A DNA stretch of 64,000 nucleotides from Paractinoplanes abujensis (GTDB lineage: Bacteria; Actinomycetota; Actinomycetes; Mycobacteriales; Micromonosporaceae). Numbering within the stretch: the stretch's first letter is position 1; the number at the start of each line of letters is the position of its first letter. Of the stretch, positions 1 to 8,872 are shown in pieces. The translations under genes and the position numbers were made by a program. Location of the stretch: positions 7,998,001 through 8,062,000 of the forward strand of contig NZ_JACHMF010000001.1 in assembly GCF_014204895.1 (NCBI RefSeq), written 5' to 3'. Under the pieces are notes generated by a model that searched no databases, was not told the origin of the DNA, and worked only from the letters and a program-made list of their open reading frames with translations.

Positions 1-1127
1 AGTTCGGCCGCCGTCGCCTCGTCGGGCCCGTCGGCGGCCGCGGCGAGATGCCAGGCCCGGCGATCCGCCTCGCCCTCACCGGTGATCGTCGCGGCCAGTG
101 CGCGGTGGACGGCTCGCCGGGCGGCCGGTGTGGCGCCGCCGTAGACGGCCGAGCGCACCAGGGGATGCCGGAACGTCCACGGCGGCGAACCGGTGACGAG
201 CCGGTCGGCTTCGGCCGGTGCGGCGTCGGCGGGTGTGAGGCCGAGCAGCCGGGCCGCCGCGGTGAGCCGGTCGGCGGCGGTGCCCGCACCGGCCGCGGCC
301 AGCAGCAGCCAGGTGCGCGTGGCCGGGGGACAGCCGTCGATCCGGGCCGCGTAGTGCGCCTCGAGCCGGCTGCCGATGGGTGCCGGTTCGGGCAGGGCGA
401 CCGTCCCGCCCAGTTGCCCGGCGGTGAGTTCGTGGCCCAGATCGGTCAGGGCGAGCGGATTGCCGCCGGTGGCCCGCGCGATGTGCTCGGCCCGGGCCCG
501 GTCGACCACGGAGTCGACGACGTCGGTGAGCAACGCCACGGCCGCATCCGGGGCCAGGCCACCGATCTCTTGTGCGGGCACGCCGGCCAGCAGACCGGGA
601 TCGTCCGGGCGGTCGCCCTCGGCGCGCAGGCCGAACAGCAGCACCACGCCCTCGGCGTGCAGCCGGCGAGCGACGAAGGCCAGGGCTCGCAACGACTCCC
701 GGTCGAGCCACTGCGCATCGTCCACGACACACAACCGCGTGGGCGGCGGCGCCTGTCCGTCCGGGCGGCGCGAACCGGCCAGCAGGGTCAGCGCGGCCAG
801 GCTGACCAGATAGAGGTCGGGCGGTGGGCCATCGGCCAGGCCGCAGGCCACCTCGAGCGCCGCCAGCTGGGTCGCGGGCAGCCGGGCGCGGTCGGCGACC
901 AGCGGGATCACCAGGCGGTGCAGTGCCGCGTACGGGAAATCGGTCTCGGGCTCGACGCCGCTGACCCAGAGGGAATCCGGCGCGCGGCCCTCGGCGTACC
1001 GGAGCAAGGCGGTCTTGCCGACGCCCGGCTCGCCGCGCAGCACCAAGCTTGCGCTGCGCCCGGATCGCGCCTCGGTGAGCAGCGCATCGAGCGCGGCGCA
1101 CTCCGCCTCCCGACCGAAGAGCCGCAC
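1..1127 (-). CDS. LuxR-family AAA/ATP-binding transcriptional regulator (C-terminal part off-window)
   Basis: The reverse strand reads open from a GTG at 1127 to the window edge, so the gene is 3'-truncated here. The protein starts VRLFGREAECAALDALL. It carries a Walker A motif GEPGVGKT near residues 32-39 and a Walker B-like LCVVDDAQWLD near residue 131, followed by helical repeat-like sequence. This is the layout of large LAL/MalT-type regulators, in which an N-terminal ATPase controls a C-terminal LuxR helix-turn-helix. The DNA-binding domain would lie beyond the window, so the LuxR assignment is family inference. It lies 31 bp downstream of the IclR gene on the same strand and may share its transcript. 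No strong Shine-Dalgarno precedes the GTG. The ligand and targets cannot be told. Confidence 0.75.
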   Translation of the reverse strand, partial: MRLFGREAECAALDALLTEARSGRSASLVLRGEPGVGKTALLRYAEGRAPDSLWVSGVEPETDFPYAALHRLVIPLVADRARLPATQLAALEVACGLADGPPPDLYLVSLAALTLLAGSRRPDGQAPPPTRLCVVDDAQWLDRESLRALAFVARRLHAEGVVLLFGLRAEGDRPDDPGLLAGVPAQEIGGLAPDAAVALLTDVVDSVVDRARAEHIARATGGNPLALTDLGHELTAGQLGGTVALPEPAPIGSRLEAHYAARIDGCPPATRTWLLLAAAGAGTAADRLTAAARLLGLTPADAAPAEADRLVTGSPPWTFRHPLVRSAVYGGATPAARRAVHRALAATITGEGEADRRAWHLAAAADGPDEATAAE

Positions 1128-1158
1128 GGGGCGACTCTATCGATCGAAGGTGTCAGGT

Positions 1159-1845
1159 CTACAGACCCGAAAGTCGCTGTCCGGCCCGCACAACGGCCAT
1201 GGCGTGGCGTTCGCCGGGGCGGCGGCCCAGTCGCTCGATCGGACCGCTTATCGAGATGGAGGCGATCACCCGGCCCGTCCGGTCGCGGATCGGCGCCGAG
1301 ACACTGGCCACACCGGGCTCGCGCTCGGCCACGCTCTGGGCCCAGCCGCGCCGGCGCACCTCGGCCAGGGTGCGGCCGGTGAACTTGCAGCGGGGCAGCA
1401 GCGGCATGACGGCCTCGGGGGGTTCCCAGGCGAGCAGGATCTGCGCGGCCGAACCGGCGACCATCGGCAGCACCGAGCCGACCGGCACGGTGTCGCGCAG
1501 ACCGCTGGCCCGCTCGGCCGCGGCCACACAGATACGCTCGTCGGCACGGCGCAGGTAGAGCTGCGCGCTCTCCCCGGTCGCGTCCCGCAATGCGGAAAGG
1601 AGGGGCTCGGCCGCGGTCAGCAGCACGTCCGGCGCGGCGTTGGCCAGCTCGCCCAGGCGGGGGCCCGGGCGCCACCGGCCCTGGGTGTCACGCACGAGCA
1701 TCCGGTGGATCTCCAAGGCCTGGGCCAGGCGATGTGCGGTTGCCCGGGGCAGCTTCGTACGGTCGACGAGTTCGGCCAGGCTGGCGCCGTCGACACACGC
1801 CGCCAGGATGACTACCGCCTTGTCGAGAACGCCGACACCGCTCAT
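1159..1845 (-). CDS. IclR-family regulator of leucine biosynthesis, NdgR/LtbR-like
   Basis: The 228-residue protein has an N-terminal winged helix (LAELVDRTKLPRATAHRL, about residues 20-45) and a C-terminal IclR effector domain (GESAQLYLRR, RICVAAAERASGLRDTVPVG, GVASVSAPIRD). It closely resembles Streptomyces NdgR and mycobacterial LtbR, which sit divergently from leuCD and control branched-chain amino-acid genes. I chose the ATG at 1845 because family members begin SGVGVLDKA and a GTGGGA ribosome site sits 6 bases upstream. An in-frame ATG at 1869 would add eight residues but is only one base from its GGGAGG. Autoregulation and control of leuC through the tiny shared promoter region are inferred from the layout. 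Confidence 0.9.
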   Translation of the reverse strand: MSGVGVLDKAVVILAACVDGASLAELVDRTKLPRATAHRLAQALEIHRMLVRDTQGRWRPGPRLGELANAAPDVLLTAAEPLLSALRDATGESAQLYLRRADERICVAAAERASGLRDTVPVGSVLPMVAGSAAQILLAWEPPEAVMPLLPRCKFTGRTLAEVRRRGWAQSVAEREPGVASVSAPIRDRTGRVIASISISGPIERLGRRPGERHAMAVVRAGQRLSGL

Positions 1846-1870
1846 ACTGTGTCCCACAAGCCGAAACATA

Positions 1871-1894
1871 CCTCCCAGAATTTAGGATGTCCAG
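1871..1894. promoter_or_regulatory. Compact divergent promoter between the IclR gene and leuC
   Basis: The 25-bp gap between the upstream IclR ATG (1869) and the leuC ATG holds TAGGAT at 1883-1888, a good actinobacterial -10, on the plus strand. Transcription 7 bases downstream would begin at the A of the leuC ATG (1895), giving a leaderless mRNA. On the minus strand, TAAATT at 1883-1878 could be the -10 for the regulator. CTCCCA (1872-1877) and TGGGAG (1899-1904) form an inverted pair around the region. The overlap would let one bound IclR dimer control both directions. The -35 elements are not convincing. Confidence 0.5.
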
Positions 1895-3334
1895 ATGGTG
1901 GGAGTCACTCCGAGGACCCTGGCCGAAAAGGTCTGGGACGACCATGTCGTGCGTGCTGCCGAGGGTGAGCCTGATCTGCTCTACATCGACCTGCACCTGC
2001 TGCACGAGGTGACCAGCCCGCAGGCCTTCGACGGCCTGCGCCTGGCGGGCCGCCCGGTTCGACGCACCGATCTCACGCTCGCGACCGAGGATCACAACAC
2101 GCCGACGGGCTACGCCGACCCGGCCTTCAACACGCGCCGCGGCGAGCTTTTCACGATCGCCGACACGACCTCGCGGACGCAGATCGAGACGCTGCGCAAG
2201 AACTGCGCCGAGTTCGGTGTGCAGATCCGCCCGCTGGGCGACGTCAACCAGGGCATCGTGCACGTGATCGGGCCGCAGCTGGGCCTGACCCAGCCCGGCA
2301 TGACGATCGTGTGCGGTGACTCGCACACCGCGACCCACGGCGCGTTCGGCGCGCTGGCCTTCGGCATCGGCACCAGCGAGGTCGAGCACGTGCTGGCCAC
2401 GCAGACGCTGCCGCAGGCCAAGCCGAAGACGATGGCGGTCACCGTGGTCGGCGACCTGCGTCCCGGCGTCAGCGCGAAGGATCTGATCCTGGCGCTCATC
2501 ACGCAGACCGGCACCGGCGGCGGCAACGGCCACATCGTGGAGTATCGCGGCGAGGCCATCCGCAAGCTCTCCATGGAGGGCCGGATGACCATCTGCAACA
2601 TGAGCATCGAGTGGGGCGCCAAGGCCGGCATGATCGCGCCCGACGAGACCACGTTCGCGTATCTGGAGGGCCGCGAGAACGCGCCCAAGGGCGCCGACTG
2701 GGACGCCGCCGTGGCGTACTGGAAGACGCTCGTGACCGACGAGGACGCGGAGTTCGACACCGAGATCATCCTGGACGCCGCGGCGATCAGCCCCTTCATC
2801 ACCTGGGGCACCAACCCGGGCCAGGGTGCGCCGCTCGACAGCGTGGTGCCGGACCCCGAGGAGTTCGTCGAGGAGACCGACCGCAGCGCCGCCCGCCGCG
2901 CGCTGGAATACATGGACCTGCAGCCCGGCACCCCGTTCCGCGACGTGCCGGTGGACGTGGTCTTCGTGGGTTCCTGCACCAACGGCCGGATCGAGGACCT
3001 GCGGGCGGCGGCCGACGTGATCCGGGGCCACCGGGTGCACGACGGCGTCCGCATGATGATCGTCCCGGGCTCCTACAAGGTGCGCGAGGCGGCCGAGGCC
3101 GAGGGGCTCGACAAGATCTTCACCGAGGCGGGCGCCGAGTGGCGGTTCGCGGGCTGTTCCATGTGCCTGGGCATGAATCCGGACACGCTCAGTCCCGGCC
3201 AGCGGGCCGCCTCCACGTCCAACCGCAACTTCGAGGGCCGGCAGGGCAAGGGCGGACGCACCCACCTGGTCTCGCCTCAGGTCGCCGCCGCCACCGCAGT
3301 GGTCGGCAAGCTGGCCGCCCCCGCCGATCTGTAG
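1895..3334 (+). CDS. leuC: 3-isopropylmalate dehydratase large subunit
   Basis: LeuC with LeuD isomerises 2-isopropylmalate to 3-isopropylmalate in cytosolic leucine synthesis, using a [4Fe-4S] cluster. The 479-residue length is normal. Aconitase-family motifs are present: TEDHNTPT near residue 70, [12 protein letters not shown] near 146, a first cluster cysteine in [14 protein letters not shown] near 360 and the paired cysteines in [11 protein letters not shown] near 420. The ATG at 1895 is preceded by TAGGAT rather than a ribosome site, which fits a leaderless start. A GTG at 1898 is the alternative. leuD follows after 17 bp in the same operon. Confidence 0.97.
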   Translation: MVGVTPRTLAEKVWDDHVVRAAEGEPDLLYIDLHLLHEVTSPQAFDGLRLAGRPVRRTDLTLATEDHNTPTGYADPAFNTRRGELFTIADTTSRTQIETLRKNCAEFGVQIRPLGDVNQGIVHVIGPQLGLTQPGMTIVCGDSHTATHGAFGALAFGIGTSEVEHVLATQTLPQAKPKTMAVTVVGDLRPGVSAKDLILALITQTGTGGGNGHIVEYRGEAIRKLSMEGRMTICNMSIEWGAKAGMIAPDETTFAYLEGRENAPKGADWDAAVAYWKTLVTDEDAEFDTEIILDAAAISPFITWGTNPGQGAPLDSVVPDPEEFVEETDRSAARRALEYMDLQPGTPFRDVPVDVVFVGSCTNGRIEDLRAAADVIRGHRVHDGVRMMIVPGSYKVREAAEAEGLDKIFTEAGAEWRFAGCSMCLGMNPDTLSPGQRAASTSNRNFEGRQGKGGRTHLVSPQVAAATAVVGKLAAPADL

Positions 3335-3351
3335 AACGGAAGCGACTCCCG

Positions 3352-3939
3352 ATGGACAAGTTCGTCTCCCACAGCGGCAAAGTGATGCCGCTGCGCCGTT
3401 CCGACGTGGACACCGACCAGATCATCCCGGCCGTTTATCTGAAGCGGGTCACCCGCACCGGATTCGAGGACGGTCTGTTCAGTGCCTGGCGTGAGGACCC
3501 GGATTTCGTGCTCCACAATCCGGCTCACGCGGGCGCCACGATCCTGGTCGCCGGGCCCAATTTCGGCACCGGATCGTCGCGTCAGCACGCCGTCTGGGCG
3601 CTGCGCGACTGGGGTTTCAAGGTCGTCATCGCCGCTCGATTCGGCGACATCTTCCGCGGCAACGCGCTCAAGGAGGGGCTGCTGCCCGTCCAACTCGACC
3701 AGAAGGCCGTCGAGGCGTTGTGGGATCTCGGCGAGAGCGAGCCGGAAAAGCAGATCACCGTGGACCTCGAGGGCCGCCGGGTCGTCGCCGACGATGCCTC
3801 GTGGCCGTTCCCGATCGACGATTTCAGTCGTTGGCGCCTCATGGAAGGCCTCGACGACATCGGATTGACCCTCCGCCACGCCGACGACATCACCGAGTTC
3901 GAAAAAAATCGGCCCTCCTTCAAGCCGGTGACTGCCTGA
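3352..3939 (+). CDS. leuD: 3-isopropylmalate dehydratase small subunit
   Basis: The 195-residue protein begins [27 protein letters not shown]. It has the swivel-domain motifs of LeuD, including [17 protein letters not shown] and [21 protein letters not shown]. It completes the isopropylmalate isomerase with LeuC. The ATG at 3352 is the natural start; longer frame extensions upstream run inside leuC in another frame. The gene is followed by a nested hairpin and T tract, which probably ends the leuCD transcript. Confidence 0.97.
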   Translation: MDKFVSHSGKVMPLRRSDVDTDQIIPAVYLKRVTRTGFEDGLFSAWREDPDFVLHNPAHAGATILVAGPNFGTGSSRQHAVWALRDWGFKVVIAARFGDIFRGNALKEGLLPVQLDQKAVEALWDLGESEPEKQITVDLEGRRVVADDASWPFPIDDFSRWRLMEGLDDIGLTLRHADDITEFEKNRPSFKPVTA

Positions 3940-3944
3940 GGGTG

Positions 3945-4024
3945 AAAACCCTTGTCAGCACTACGTTTTTCGCCTCTGCCGCATCCCCGGCAGGGGCGAA
4001 TTCGTTGTAACGCAAGGGTTTTTT
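3945..4024 (+). terminator. Nested hairpin terminator after leuCD
   Basis: AAAACCCTTG at 3945-3954 pairs perfectly with CAAGGGTTTT at 4013-4022, and a run of six T begins at 4019. Inside lies a second stem, CGCCTCTGCC (3971-3980) with GGCAGGGGCG (3989-3998), with one G-U pair. The outer stem plus T run looks like an intrinsic terminator, which is unusual for this clade. The two-stem form could also allow conditional read-through, but I see no leader peptide. Confidence 0.6.
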
Positions 4025-4037
4025 ATGACACTAATGT

Positions 4038-4066
4038 TTGTGTCTGCTGGTCAGAGGGCATACGGT
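4038..4066 (+). promoter_or_regulatory. Candidate promoter for the HU-like gene
   Basis: TTGTGT at 4038-4043 and TACGGT at 4061-4066 are separated by 17 bp, about 60 bp upstream of the GTG start. The elements match vegetative actinobacterial promoters moderately well. There is no other support. Confidence 0.35.
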
Positions 4067-4127
4067 GCGCGCAGAATGGCTCGCATTGGGCCAGTGAGGC
4101 TCAGTTCTCACGTTTGGGAGGAAAACC

Positions 4128-4961
4128 GTGAACAAGGCCGAGCTCATCGAGGCGCTCGCAGCCCGATTGGGAGACCGCAAGTCCGCCACGGCGGCGCTGG
4201 ATGCGGTCATCGCTGAGGTGCAGGGTGCTGTCACCAAGGGCGATCGGGTTGCCATCACCGGCTTCGGCGTCTTCGAGAAGCGGGCACGCAATGCGCGTAC
4301 CGCCCGCAATCCGCGCACGGGCGAGCCGGTGAAAGTGAAGAAAACCTCCGTGCCGGCGTTCAAGCCGGGCACCGCTTTCCGCGAGATGGTCGCGGCCGGA
4401 AAGGTCGCGAAGGCGGCCGCCCCGGCGAAGAAGGCGACTGCTACGAAGGCCACTGCCACCAAGGCTGCCGCCGCCACGAAGGCGGCCCCGGCGCGGAAGA
4501 CGGCCGCCACCAAGGCGACCGCGACCCCCGCTACCAAGACCACGGCCGCCAAGAAGACGACCGCTACCAAGGCCACCACCGCCACCAAGGCGGCCCCGGC
4601 CAAGACCACCGCCACCGCCACCAAGGCGACGGCGGCCAAGAAGACCGCTGCCACCAAGGCGGCCCCGGCCAAGTCGACGGCGACCAAGGCCACCACTGCC
4701 ACGAAGGCGACGGCGGCCAAGAAGACCGCTGCCACCAAGGCCACCACCGCCACCAAGGCGGCCCCGGCCAAGACCACCGCCACCGCCACCAAGGCGACGG
4801 CGGCCAAGAAGACCGCTGCCACCAAGGCGGCTCCGGCCAAGACCGCCGCCACCAAGACGGCGGCGGCCAAGAAGACGACCGCCCGCAAGACCACCACGGC
4901 GGCCGCGGCCGAGACCCCGTCCCGGGCGCGCGCCACCAAGTCGGCGCGCAAGTCCCGCTAG
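4128..4961 (+). CDS. hupB: HU-family nucleoid protein with long Lys/Ala/Thr tail (HupB-like)
   Basis: Residues 1-95 are a canonical HU fold ([57 protein letters not shown]). The remaining 180 or so residues form a tail of ATK, AAKK and APAK repeats, as in the histone-H1-like tails of mycobacterial HupB and Streptomyces HupS. It should bind and compact DNA non-specifically, with the cationic tail binding DNA or being modified. GTG at 4128 is set by GGGAGGA at 4116-4122. Position next to leuCD and mutT1 matches the M. tuberculosis order. The tail contains a near-perfect 108-bp internal duplication, listed separately. Confidence 0.93.
   Translation: MNKAELIEALAARLGDRKSATAALDAVIAEVQGAVTKGDRVAITGFGVFEKRARNARTARNPRTGEPVKVKKTSVPAFKPGTAFREMVAAGKVAKAAAPAKKATATKATATKAAAATKAAPARKTAATKATATPATKTTAAKKTTATKATTATKAAPAKTTATATKATAAKKTAATKAAPAKSTATKATTATKATAAKKTAATKATTATKAAPAKTTATATKATAAKKTAATKAAPAKTAATKTAAAKKTTARKTTTAAAAETPSRARATKSARKSR
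4566..4841 (+). repeat. 108-bp direct duplication inside the HU tail
   Basis: The 108 bases at 4566-4673 recur at 4734-4841 with about one mismatch (the alanine codon near 4832). The offset is 168 bp and both copies stay in frame, encoding 36 tail residues. The 60 bp between them are built from the same ACCAAGGCC-type units. The high identity at third positions suggests recent slippage or recombination, so tail length is likely to vary between strains. Confidence 0.85.
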
Positions 4962-4990
4962 TTTCGCGGATAGCACCATGTTGGGCCGAT

Positions 4991-5020
4991 AAGGCGTCCA
5001 CCCTAACGGTGGACGCCTTT
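4991..5020 (+). terminator. Rho-independent terminator after hupB
   Basis: AAGGCGTCCACC (4991-5002) and GGTGGACGCCTT (5008-5019) form a perfect 12-bp stem with a five-base loop. The T run is only three bases long. It lies 30 bp after the hupB stop codon. Confidence 0.8.
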
Positions 5021-5066
5021 CGTGTGTACGGGCGCCGAAAGCGTTGCTGGGCCTACCGTCCGGGGC

Positions 5067-5507
5067 ATGGAGCGCAGAGCATCACCGCGAGGGCTGGTCG
5101 GCCGGTCGCTGCTCGCCACGCTGGTGTTCGCGGCCGCCGTCGTGCCGGGCTGGACGCTGGGTACGACGGCCGAGCGGTACACCGGCTCGGAACTGCTCGA
5201 CTGGTGCGTCACCGGACTCTGGGGCGCCCTTACCGTACGGGTGCTGGCGCCCCACGCGTCGTACCGGCCCCGCGACGCCTGGCTCGGGCTCATCCCTCTC
5301 TACAACTGGTATCTCGTCTGCGTGCTGGGCTGGCGGGTGGCGCTGCTGCCGTTCCGCGACTGGGAGCCGCGCGACGACGAGCTGTGGCGGGCCCGCTGGC
5401 TCACCGGCGACCTGGTCGGCTACTGGCGGGTCGATCCGGTGCCGCTGGGCGCCGCCCGGTCGGCTAGAGCCGCGTCGGCTCCAGCAGGCGGTCGCCGCTC
5501 CAGGTGA
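5067..5507 (+). CDS. Small integral membrane protein of unknown function
   Basis: The 146-residue protein starts MERRASPRGLVGRSLL. It shows hydrophobic segments LLATLVFAAAVVPGWTL, LDWCVTGLWGALTVRVL and AWLGLIPLYNWYLVCVLGW, so two or three membrane helices are likely. A charged tail follows (FRDWEPRDDELWRARW). I do not recognise the family. The ATG at 5067 is chosen over a GTG at 5022 because the earlier start falls in the hupB terminator region. Its 3' end overlaps the convergent mutT1 gene by about 44 bp. Confidence 0.6.
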   Translation: MERRASPRGLVGRSLLATLVFAAAVVPGWTLGTTAERYTGSELLDWCVTGLWGALTVRVLAPHASYRPRDAWLGLIPLYNWYLVCVLGWRVALLPFRDWEPRDDELWRARWLTGDLVGYWRVDPVPLGAARSARAASAPAGGRRSR

Positions 5508-6336
5508 GCAGCCAGGCCGAGCCCTTGGGCGTCTTGTAGGGCTCGGGGTCGGCCTCGTCGCGCAGCGCGGCCAGCAGGTGCGGGATCACCTTGCCCTGAC
5601 TGCAGATCGCCGGCAGGCTCCCGGCCGACCGCAGCTCCAGCAGGCGCTGCGCGGCCAGTTTGGCCTTGGCCGGCGCCTCCTCGGCCTCGGCCGGCTCGGC
5701 GAACGCACCGTCCACCACGATGGGCATACCGCCCAGCGTCGCGGCCAGCGGCTCCAGCGTCTGCTTGCAGCGCAGCGGGGTGGCGGCGACGAGCCGCCCG
5801 GGCCCGATCGGGCCGCAGATCCGGGCGAACAGCTCGGCCTGGCCCGCACCCACCTCGTCGATCGGCCGCAGCGCGTCGTTACCGGACCACTTCTTGCGGT
5901 CGCCCGCGTGCGCGTGCCGCACCAGCACCACCACGTCGGTCACCGGGGGCAGCGCGGCCACGTGGTCGAGGATCGCGCGCTCGTCGGCGTAGCTGACCCG
6001 CGCGGCGGCCTCGGCCAAGGAGAGCCAGGCGACCTCGTCGACCTCGTCGGTGTCCTGCACCGGGCCGCCGTCGCCCACGGCGTCCATCAGCCAGTACGTC
6101 ACCGTCTTGGGCCGGCCGTCGGGCAGTGTGTACGCCACCTCGGGCAGGGCCAGCCGGACGCGGCCGCGCCAGCCCGTCTCCTCCAGCACCTCGCGCGCCG
6201 CGCCGACCAGCGGGTGCTCGTCGCCGTCGAGCTTGCCCTTGGGCAGCGCCCAGTCGTCGTAGCGGGGGCGGTGCACCAGGCAGACCTGGCCGTCGCGGAC
6301 CAGCACCCCGCCGGCGGCGTGAACCGTGTCCGTCAT
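5464..6336 (-). CDS. mutT1: NUDIX hydrolase fused to histidine phosphatase (MutT1-type)
   Basis: The 290-residue protein has an N-terminal NUDIX domain. Its Nudix box runs from GKLDGDE to REVLEETGW (about residues 34-56), and the spacing is canonical. A C-terminal histidine-phosphatase domain begins at VVLVRHAHAGDR near residue 140. This fusion matches mycobacterial MutT1, which hydrolyses 8-oxo-dGTP and diadenosine polyphosphates in nucleotide-pool sanitation. The ppk stop and this ATG are separated by one base (TGA C ATG), so translation is probably coupled to ppk1. The same pair is adjacent in M. tuberculosis. Confidence 0.92.
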   Translation of the reverse strand: MTDTVHAAGGVLVRDGQVCLVHRPRYDDWALPKGKLDGDEHPLVGAAREVLEETGWRGRVRLALPEVAYTLPDGRPKTVTYWLMDAVGDGGPVQDTDEVDEVAWLSLAEAAARVSYADERAILDHVAALPPVTDVVVLVRHAHAGDRKKWSGNDALRPIDEVGAGQAELFARICGPIGPGRLVAATPLRCKQTLEPLAATLGGMPIVVDGAFAEPAEAEEAPAKAKLAAQRLLELRSAGSLPAICSQGKVIPHLLAALRDEADPEPYKTPKGSAWLLTWSGDRLLEPTRL

Positions 6337-6337
6337 G

Positions 6338-8602
6338 TCAGGACGCCTTGCCGATGACCCGGCGCAGCAGCGCCTCCTGCAGGTGGACGTGCGGCTCGGT
6401 GAGGTTGGCCGGGTGCCGGTGCCAGTCGCCCGCGCCGTCGAGGTCGAAGCCCTCGGTGCCGTCGCTCATCGACAGCTCCAGCACGTAGCGCAGCTCCTCG
6501 CGGGCCGTCGGCAGCGTCACCCGCACCAGCGCCTCGACGCGACGGTCGAGGTTGCGGTGCATCATGTCGGCCGAGCCGATCCAGTACTCGGCGTCGTCGC
6601 CCACGCCGAACCGGAACACCCGCGAGTGCTCCAGGAAGCGCCCGACGATCGAGCGGACGCGGATGTTGTCCGACAGGCCCGGCACACCGGGCCGCAGCGC
6701 GCACATGCCCCGGATGATCAGATCGACCTTCACACCGTCCTGCGAGGCGCGGTAGAGCGCGTCGATCGTCTCCTCGTCGACGAGCGAGTTCACCTTGATC
6801 TGCACCAGCGCCTCACCGCCGGAGCGGGCGACGCGGGCTTGTTCCTCGATCCGCTCGATCAGGCCCTGCCGGACGCCGTGCGGGGCCACCAGCAGCCGCC
6901 GGTACGACCGCTGACGGCTGTAACCGGTCAGCACGTTGAACAGGTCGGTGACGTCGGCGCCGATCTCGGGGTCGGCGGTGAGCATGCCGAAGTCCTCGTA
7001 GAGCCGGGCGGTCTTGGGGTGGTAGTTGCCGGTGCCGATGTGGCAGTAGCGGCGGATCTGGTTGCCCTCCTGCCGTACGACCAGAGCCGTCTTGCAGTGC
7101 GTCTTGAGACCGACCAGGCCGTAGACGACGTGGCAGCCGGCCCGTTCCAGGGTGCGGGCCCAGGCGATGTTGGCCACCTCGTCGAAGCGCGCCTTCACTT
7201 CGACCAGCACCACCACCTGCTTGCCGGCGGCGGCCGCGTCGACCAGCGCGTCCACGATCGGCGAGTCGCCCGAGGTGCGGTAGAGCGTCTGCTTGATGGC
7301 CAGCACGTCCGGGTCGGCCGCGGCCTGCTCGATGAAGCGCTGGACGCTCGTCGAGAACGAGTGATACGGGTGGTGCACCATGATGTCGCTCTCGCGCAGC
7401 CGGTTGAACACACTGCGCGGCACTTCGCCGTCCACCAGCTGCGGGTGGGTCGACGGCACGAACGGGCGGTCCTTGAGGTCGTCGCGGTCGCACTCGCCGA
7501 AGACCTGCCACAGGGCTGACATGTCGAGCAGGCCGGGCACCCGCTGCACGTCGGCCCCGGTGACGTCGAGTTCCCGCACGAGCAGGTCGAGCACGTGGTC
7601 GCTGATCGAGGCGGCCACCTCGAGGCGCACCGGCGGGCCGAAGCGGCGCTGGGCCAGCTCGCGCTCCAGGGCCTGCAGCAGGTCCTCGTCGCGGTCCTCG
7701 TCGACCTCGAGCTCGGCGTTGCGGGTGACCCGGAACGAGTGCCACTCCTCCAGCTCCATGCCTGGGAAGAGCTGGTCGAGGTGGGTCGCGATGAGTTCCT
7801 CGACGGGCAGGAAGCGCACCGACCGGCTGTCGTTCTGCACGGTCACGAAGCGCGGCACGTTGTTCGGCACCTTGATCCGCGCGAACAGCTCGCCCGCGGT
7901 GTCCTCGGGATCACGCAGCACGACCGCGAGGTTCAAGGACCGGTTGGAGATGTACGGGAACGGGTGCGCGGGGTCGACGGCGAGCGGGGTCAGCACGGGG
8001 AAGACCTGCTCCCGGAAATACGTCCGCAGGCGCTCGCGCTCGGGGGCGTCGAGATCGGCCCACTTCACGATCTCGATGCCTTCGGCCTGCAGCTTGGGCC
8101 GCACCTCCTCGGAGAAGCAGGCCGAGTGCCGGGTCACCAGGTCGGCGGTGCGCTGCGAAATCATCTCGAGCTGGTTGCGCAGCGAGGACCGGTCGCCGCC
8201 GCGCATCGGCAGGCCCGCGTTGAGCCGCCGCTTCAGCCCGGCCACCCGCACCATGTAGAACTCGTCGAGGTTGCTGGCGAAGATGGCCAGGAACTTGGCC
8301 CGCTCCAGCAGCGGGGTCTCCGGGTCCTCGGCCAGGGTCAGCACCCGCGCGTTGAAGTCGAGCCACGACAGCTCGCGGTTGAGGAACCTGTCCTCCGGCA
8401 ACTCGGGCCGCTCGGGCTCGGCCGGCTCGATCGCGTCGGGAATGTCGCTGCTGGTGGTCACCACGGGCTCCGTCGGTTTCGGATCTTCTGCGGCTACCAC
8501 GGTCTCGCCCACGGGTGCCGGATCGGTCGGGGTCGTACGGGACAGATAGCGGCCGTTCGGGCCACGCCGGCGGGGTTCGGGGGTCCGGGGCGAGGTGTGC
8601 AT
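6338..8602 (-). CDS. ppk1: Polyphosphate kinase 1
   Basis: PPK1 makes inorganic polyphosphate reversibly from ATP through a phospho-histidine. This 754-residue protein has the standard core: [28 protein letters not shown] and, near residue 520, [20 protein letters not shown], which includes the conserved histidines. The first 80 or so residues are Pro/Glu-rich and poorly conserved. I use the ATG at 8602 ([12 protein letters not shown]); a longer frame begins only with a TTG at 8665 inside the upstream gene. It lies between a cold-shock-like gene and mutT1 on one strand, a probable operon linking polyphosphate and nucleotide-pool maintenance. Confidence 0.95.
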   Translation of the reverse strand: MHTSPRTPEPRRRGPNGRYLSRTTPTDPAPVGETVVAAEDPKPTEPVVTTSSDIPDAIEPAEPERPELPEDRFLNRELSWLDFNARVLTLAEDPETPLLERAKFLAIFASNLDEFYMVRVAGLKRRLNAGLPMRGGDRSSLRNQLEMISQRTADLVTRHSACFSEEVRPKLQAEGIEIVKWADLDAPERERLRTYFREQVFPVLTPLAVDPAHPFPYISNRSLNLAVVLRDPEDTAGELFARIKVPNNVPRFVTVQNDSRSVRFLPVEELIATHLDQLFPGMELEEWHSFRVTRNAELEVDEDRDEDLLQALERELAQRRFGPPVRLEVAASISDHVLDLLVRELDVTGADVQRVPGLLDMSALWQVFGECDRDDLKDRPFVPSTHPQLVDGEVPRSVFNRLRESDIMVHHPYHSFSTSVQRFIEQAAADPDVLAIKQTLYRTSGDSPIVDALVDAAAAGKQVVVLVEVKARFDEVANIAWARTLERAGCHVVYGLVGLKTHCKTALVVRQEGNQIRRYCHIGTGNYHPKTARLYEDFGMLTADPEIGADVTDLFNVLTGYSRQRSYRRLLVAPHGVRQGLIERIEEQARVARSGGEALVQIKVNSLVDEETIDALYRASQDGVKVDLIIRGMCALRPGVPGLSDNIRVRSIVGRFLEHSRVFRFGVGDDAEYWIGSADMMHRNLDRRVEALVRVTLPTAREELRYVLELSMSDGTEGFDLDGAGDWHRHPANLTEPHVHLQEALLRRVIGKAS

Positions 8603-8657
8603 CGCACCATCATTGCCGGTTTCTGCGGAACGTGAAACGAACAAGCCTCGGATTAGT

Positions 8658-8855
8658 TCAGGCAACGCCCGGAATTCTCACTTCGCGAATCCCGCCGGCC
8701 GGATCGGTATCGATGTCGACGCGTTGCCCGAGGCGGAGTTTGCGCAGCCCCGAGGCGTCGAAGGCGGACGCGCCGAAGGCCAGCTCAGTGCCGTCGTCGA
8801 GCAGCAGAGTGCCGCTTCGGGAGGCCGGGTCGAAGGTTGCGATCGTGCCTTGCAT
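8658..8855 (-). CDS. Small cold-shock-domain-like protein, degenerate
   Basis: The 65-residue protein ([22 protein letters not shown]...[15 protein letters not shown]) has the length and strand pattern of a CspA-type OB fold, including a G-T/x-F-DP start and an LGQRV-D motif. The aromatic RNA-binding motifs are missing: the KGFGFI position reads RSGTLLL and the VFVHFS position reads LAFGASAF. It may therefore be a beta-barrel that no longer binds nucleic acid. It lies 55 bp upstream of ppk1 on the same strand and probably starts that operon. The family assignment rests on pattern and length. Confidence 0.65.
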   Translation of the reverse strand: MQGTIATFDPASRSGTLLLDDGTELAFGASAFDASGLRKLRLGQRVDIDTDPAGGIREVRIPGVA

Positions 8856-8872
8856 GCCTTAGAAGCTACCGT

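Noticed and set aside
48..1382. Long plus-strand open frame of 444 residues at the window start
   Set aside because: It is Arg/Gly-rich low-complexity sequence antisense to the AAA regulator and lacks any domain; the minus frame has clear Walker motifs.
8603..8665. Upstream TTG start for ppk1
   Set aside because: It lies inside the cold-shock-like gene and the added residues are not conserved; ATG 8602 is simpler.
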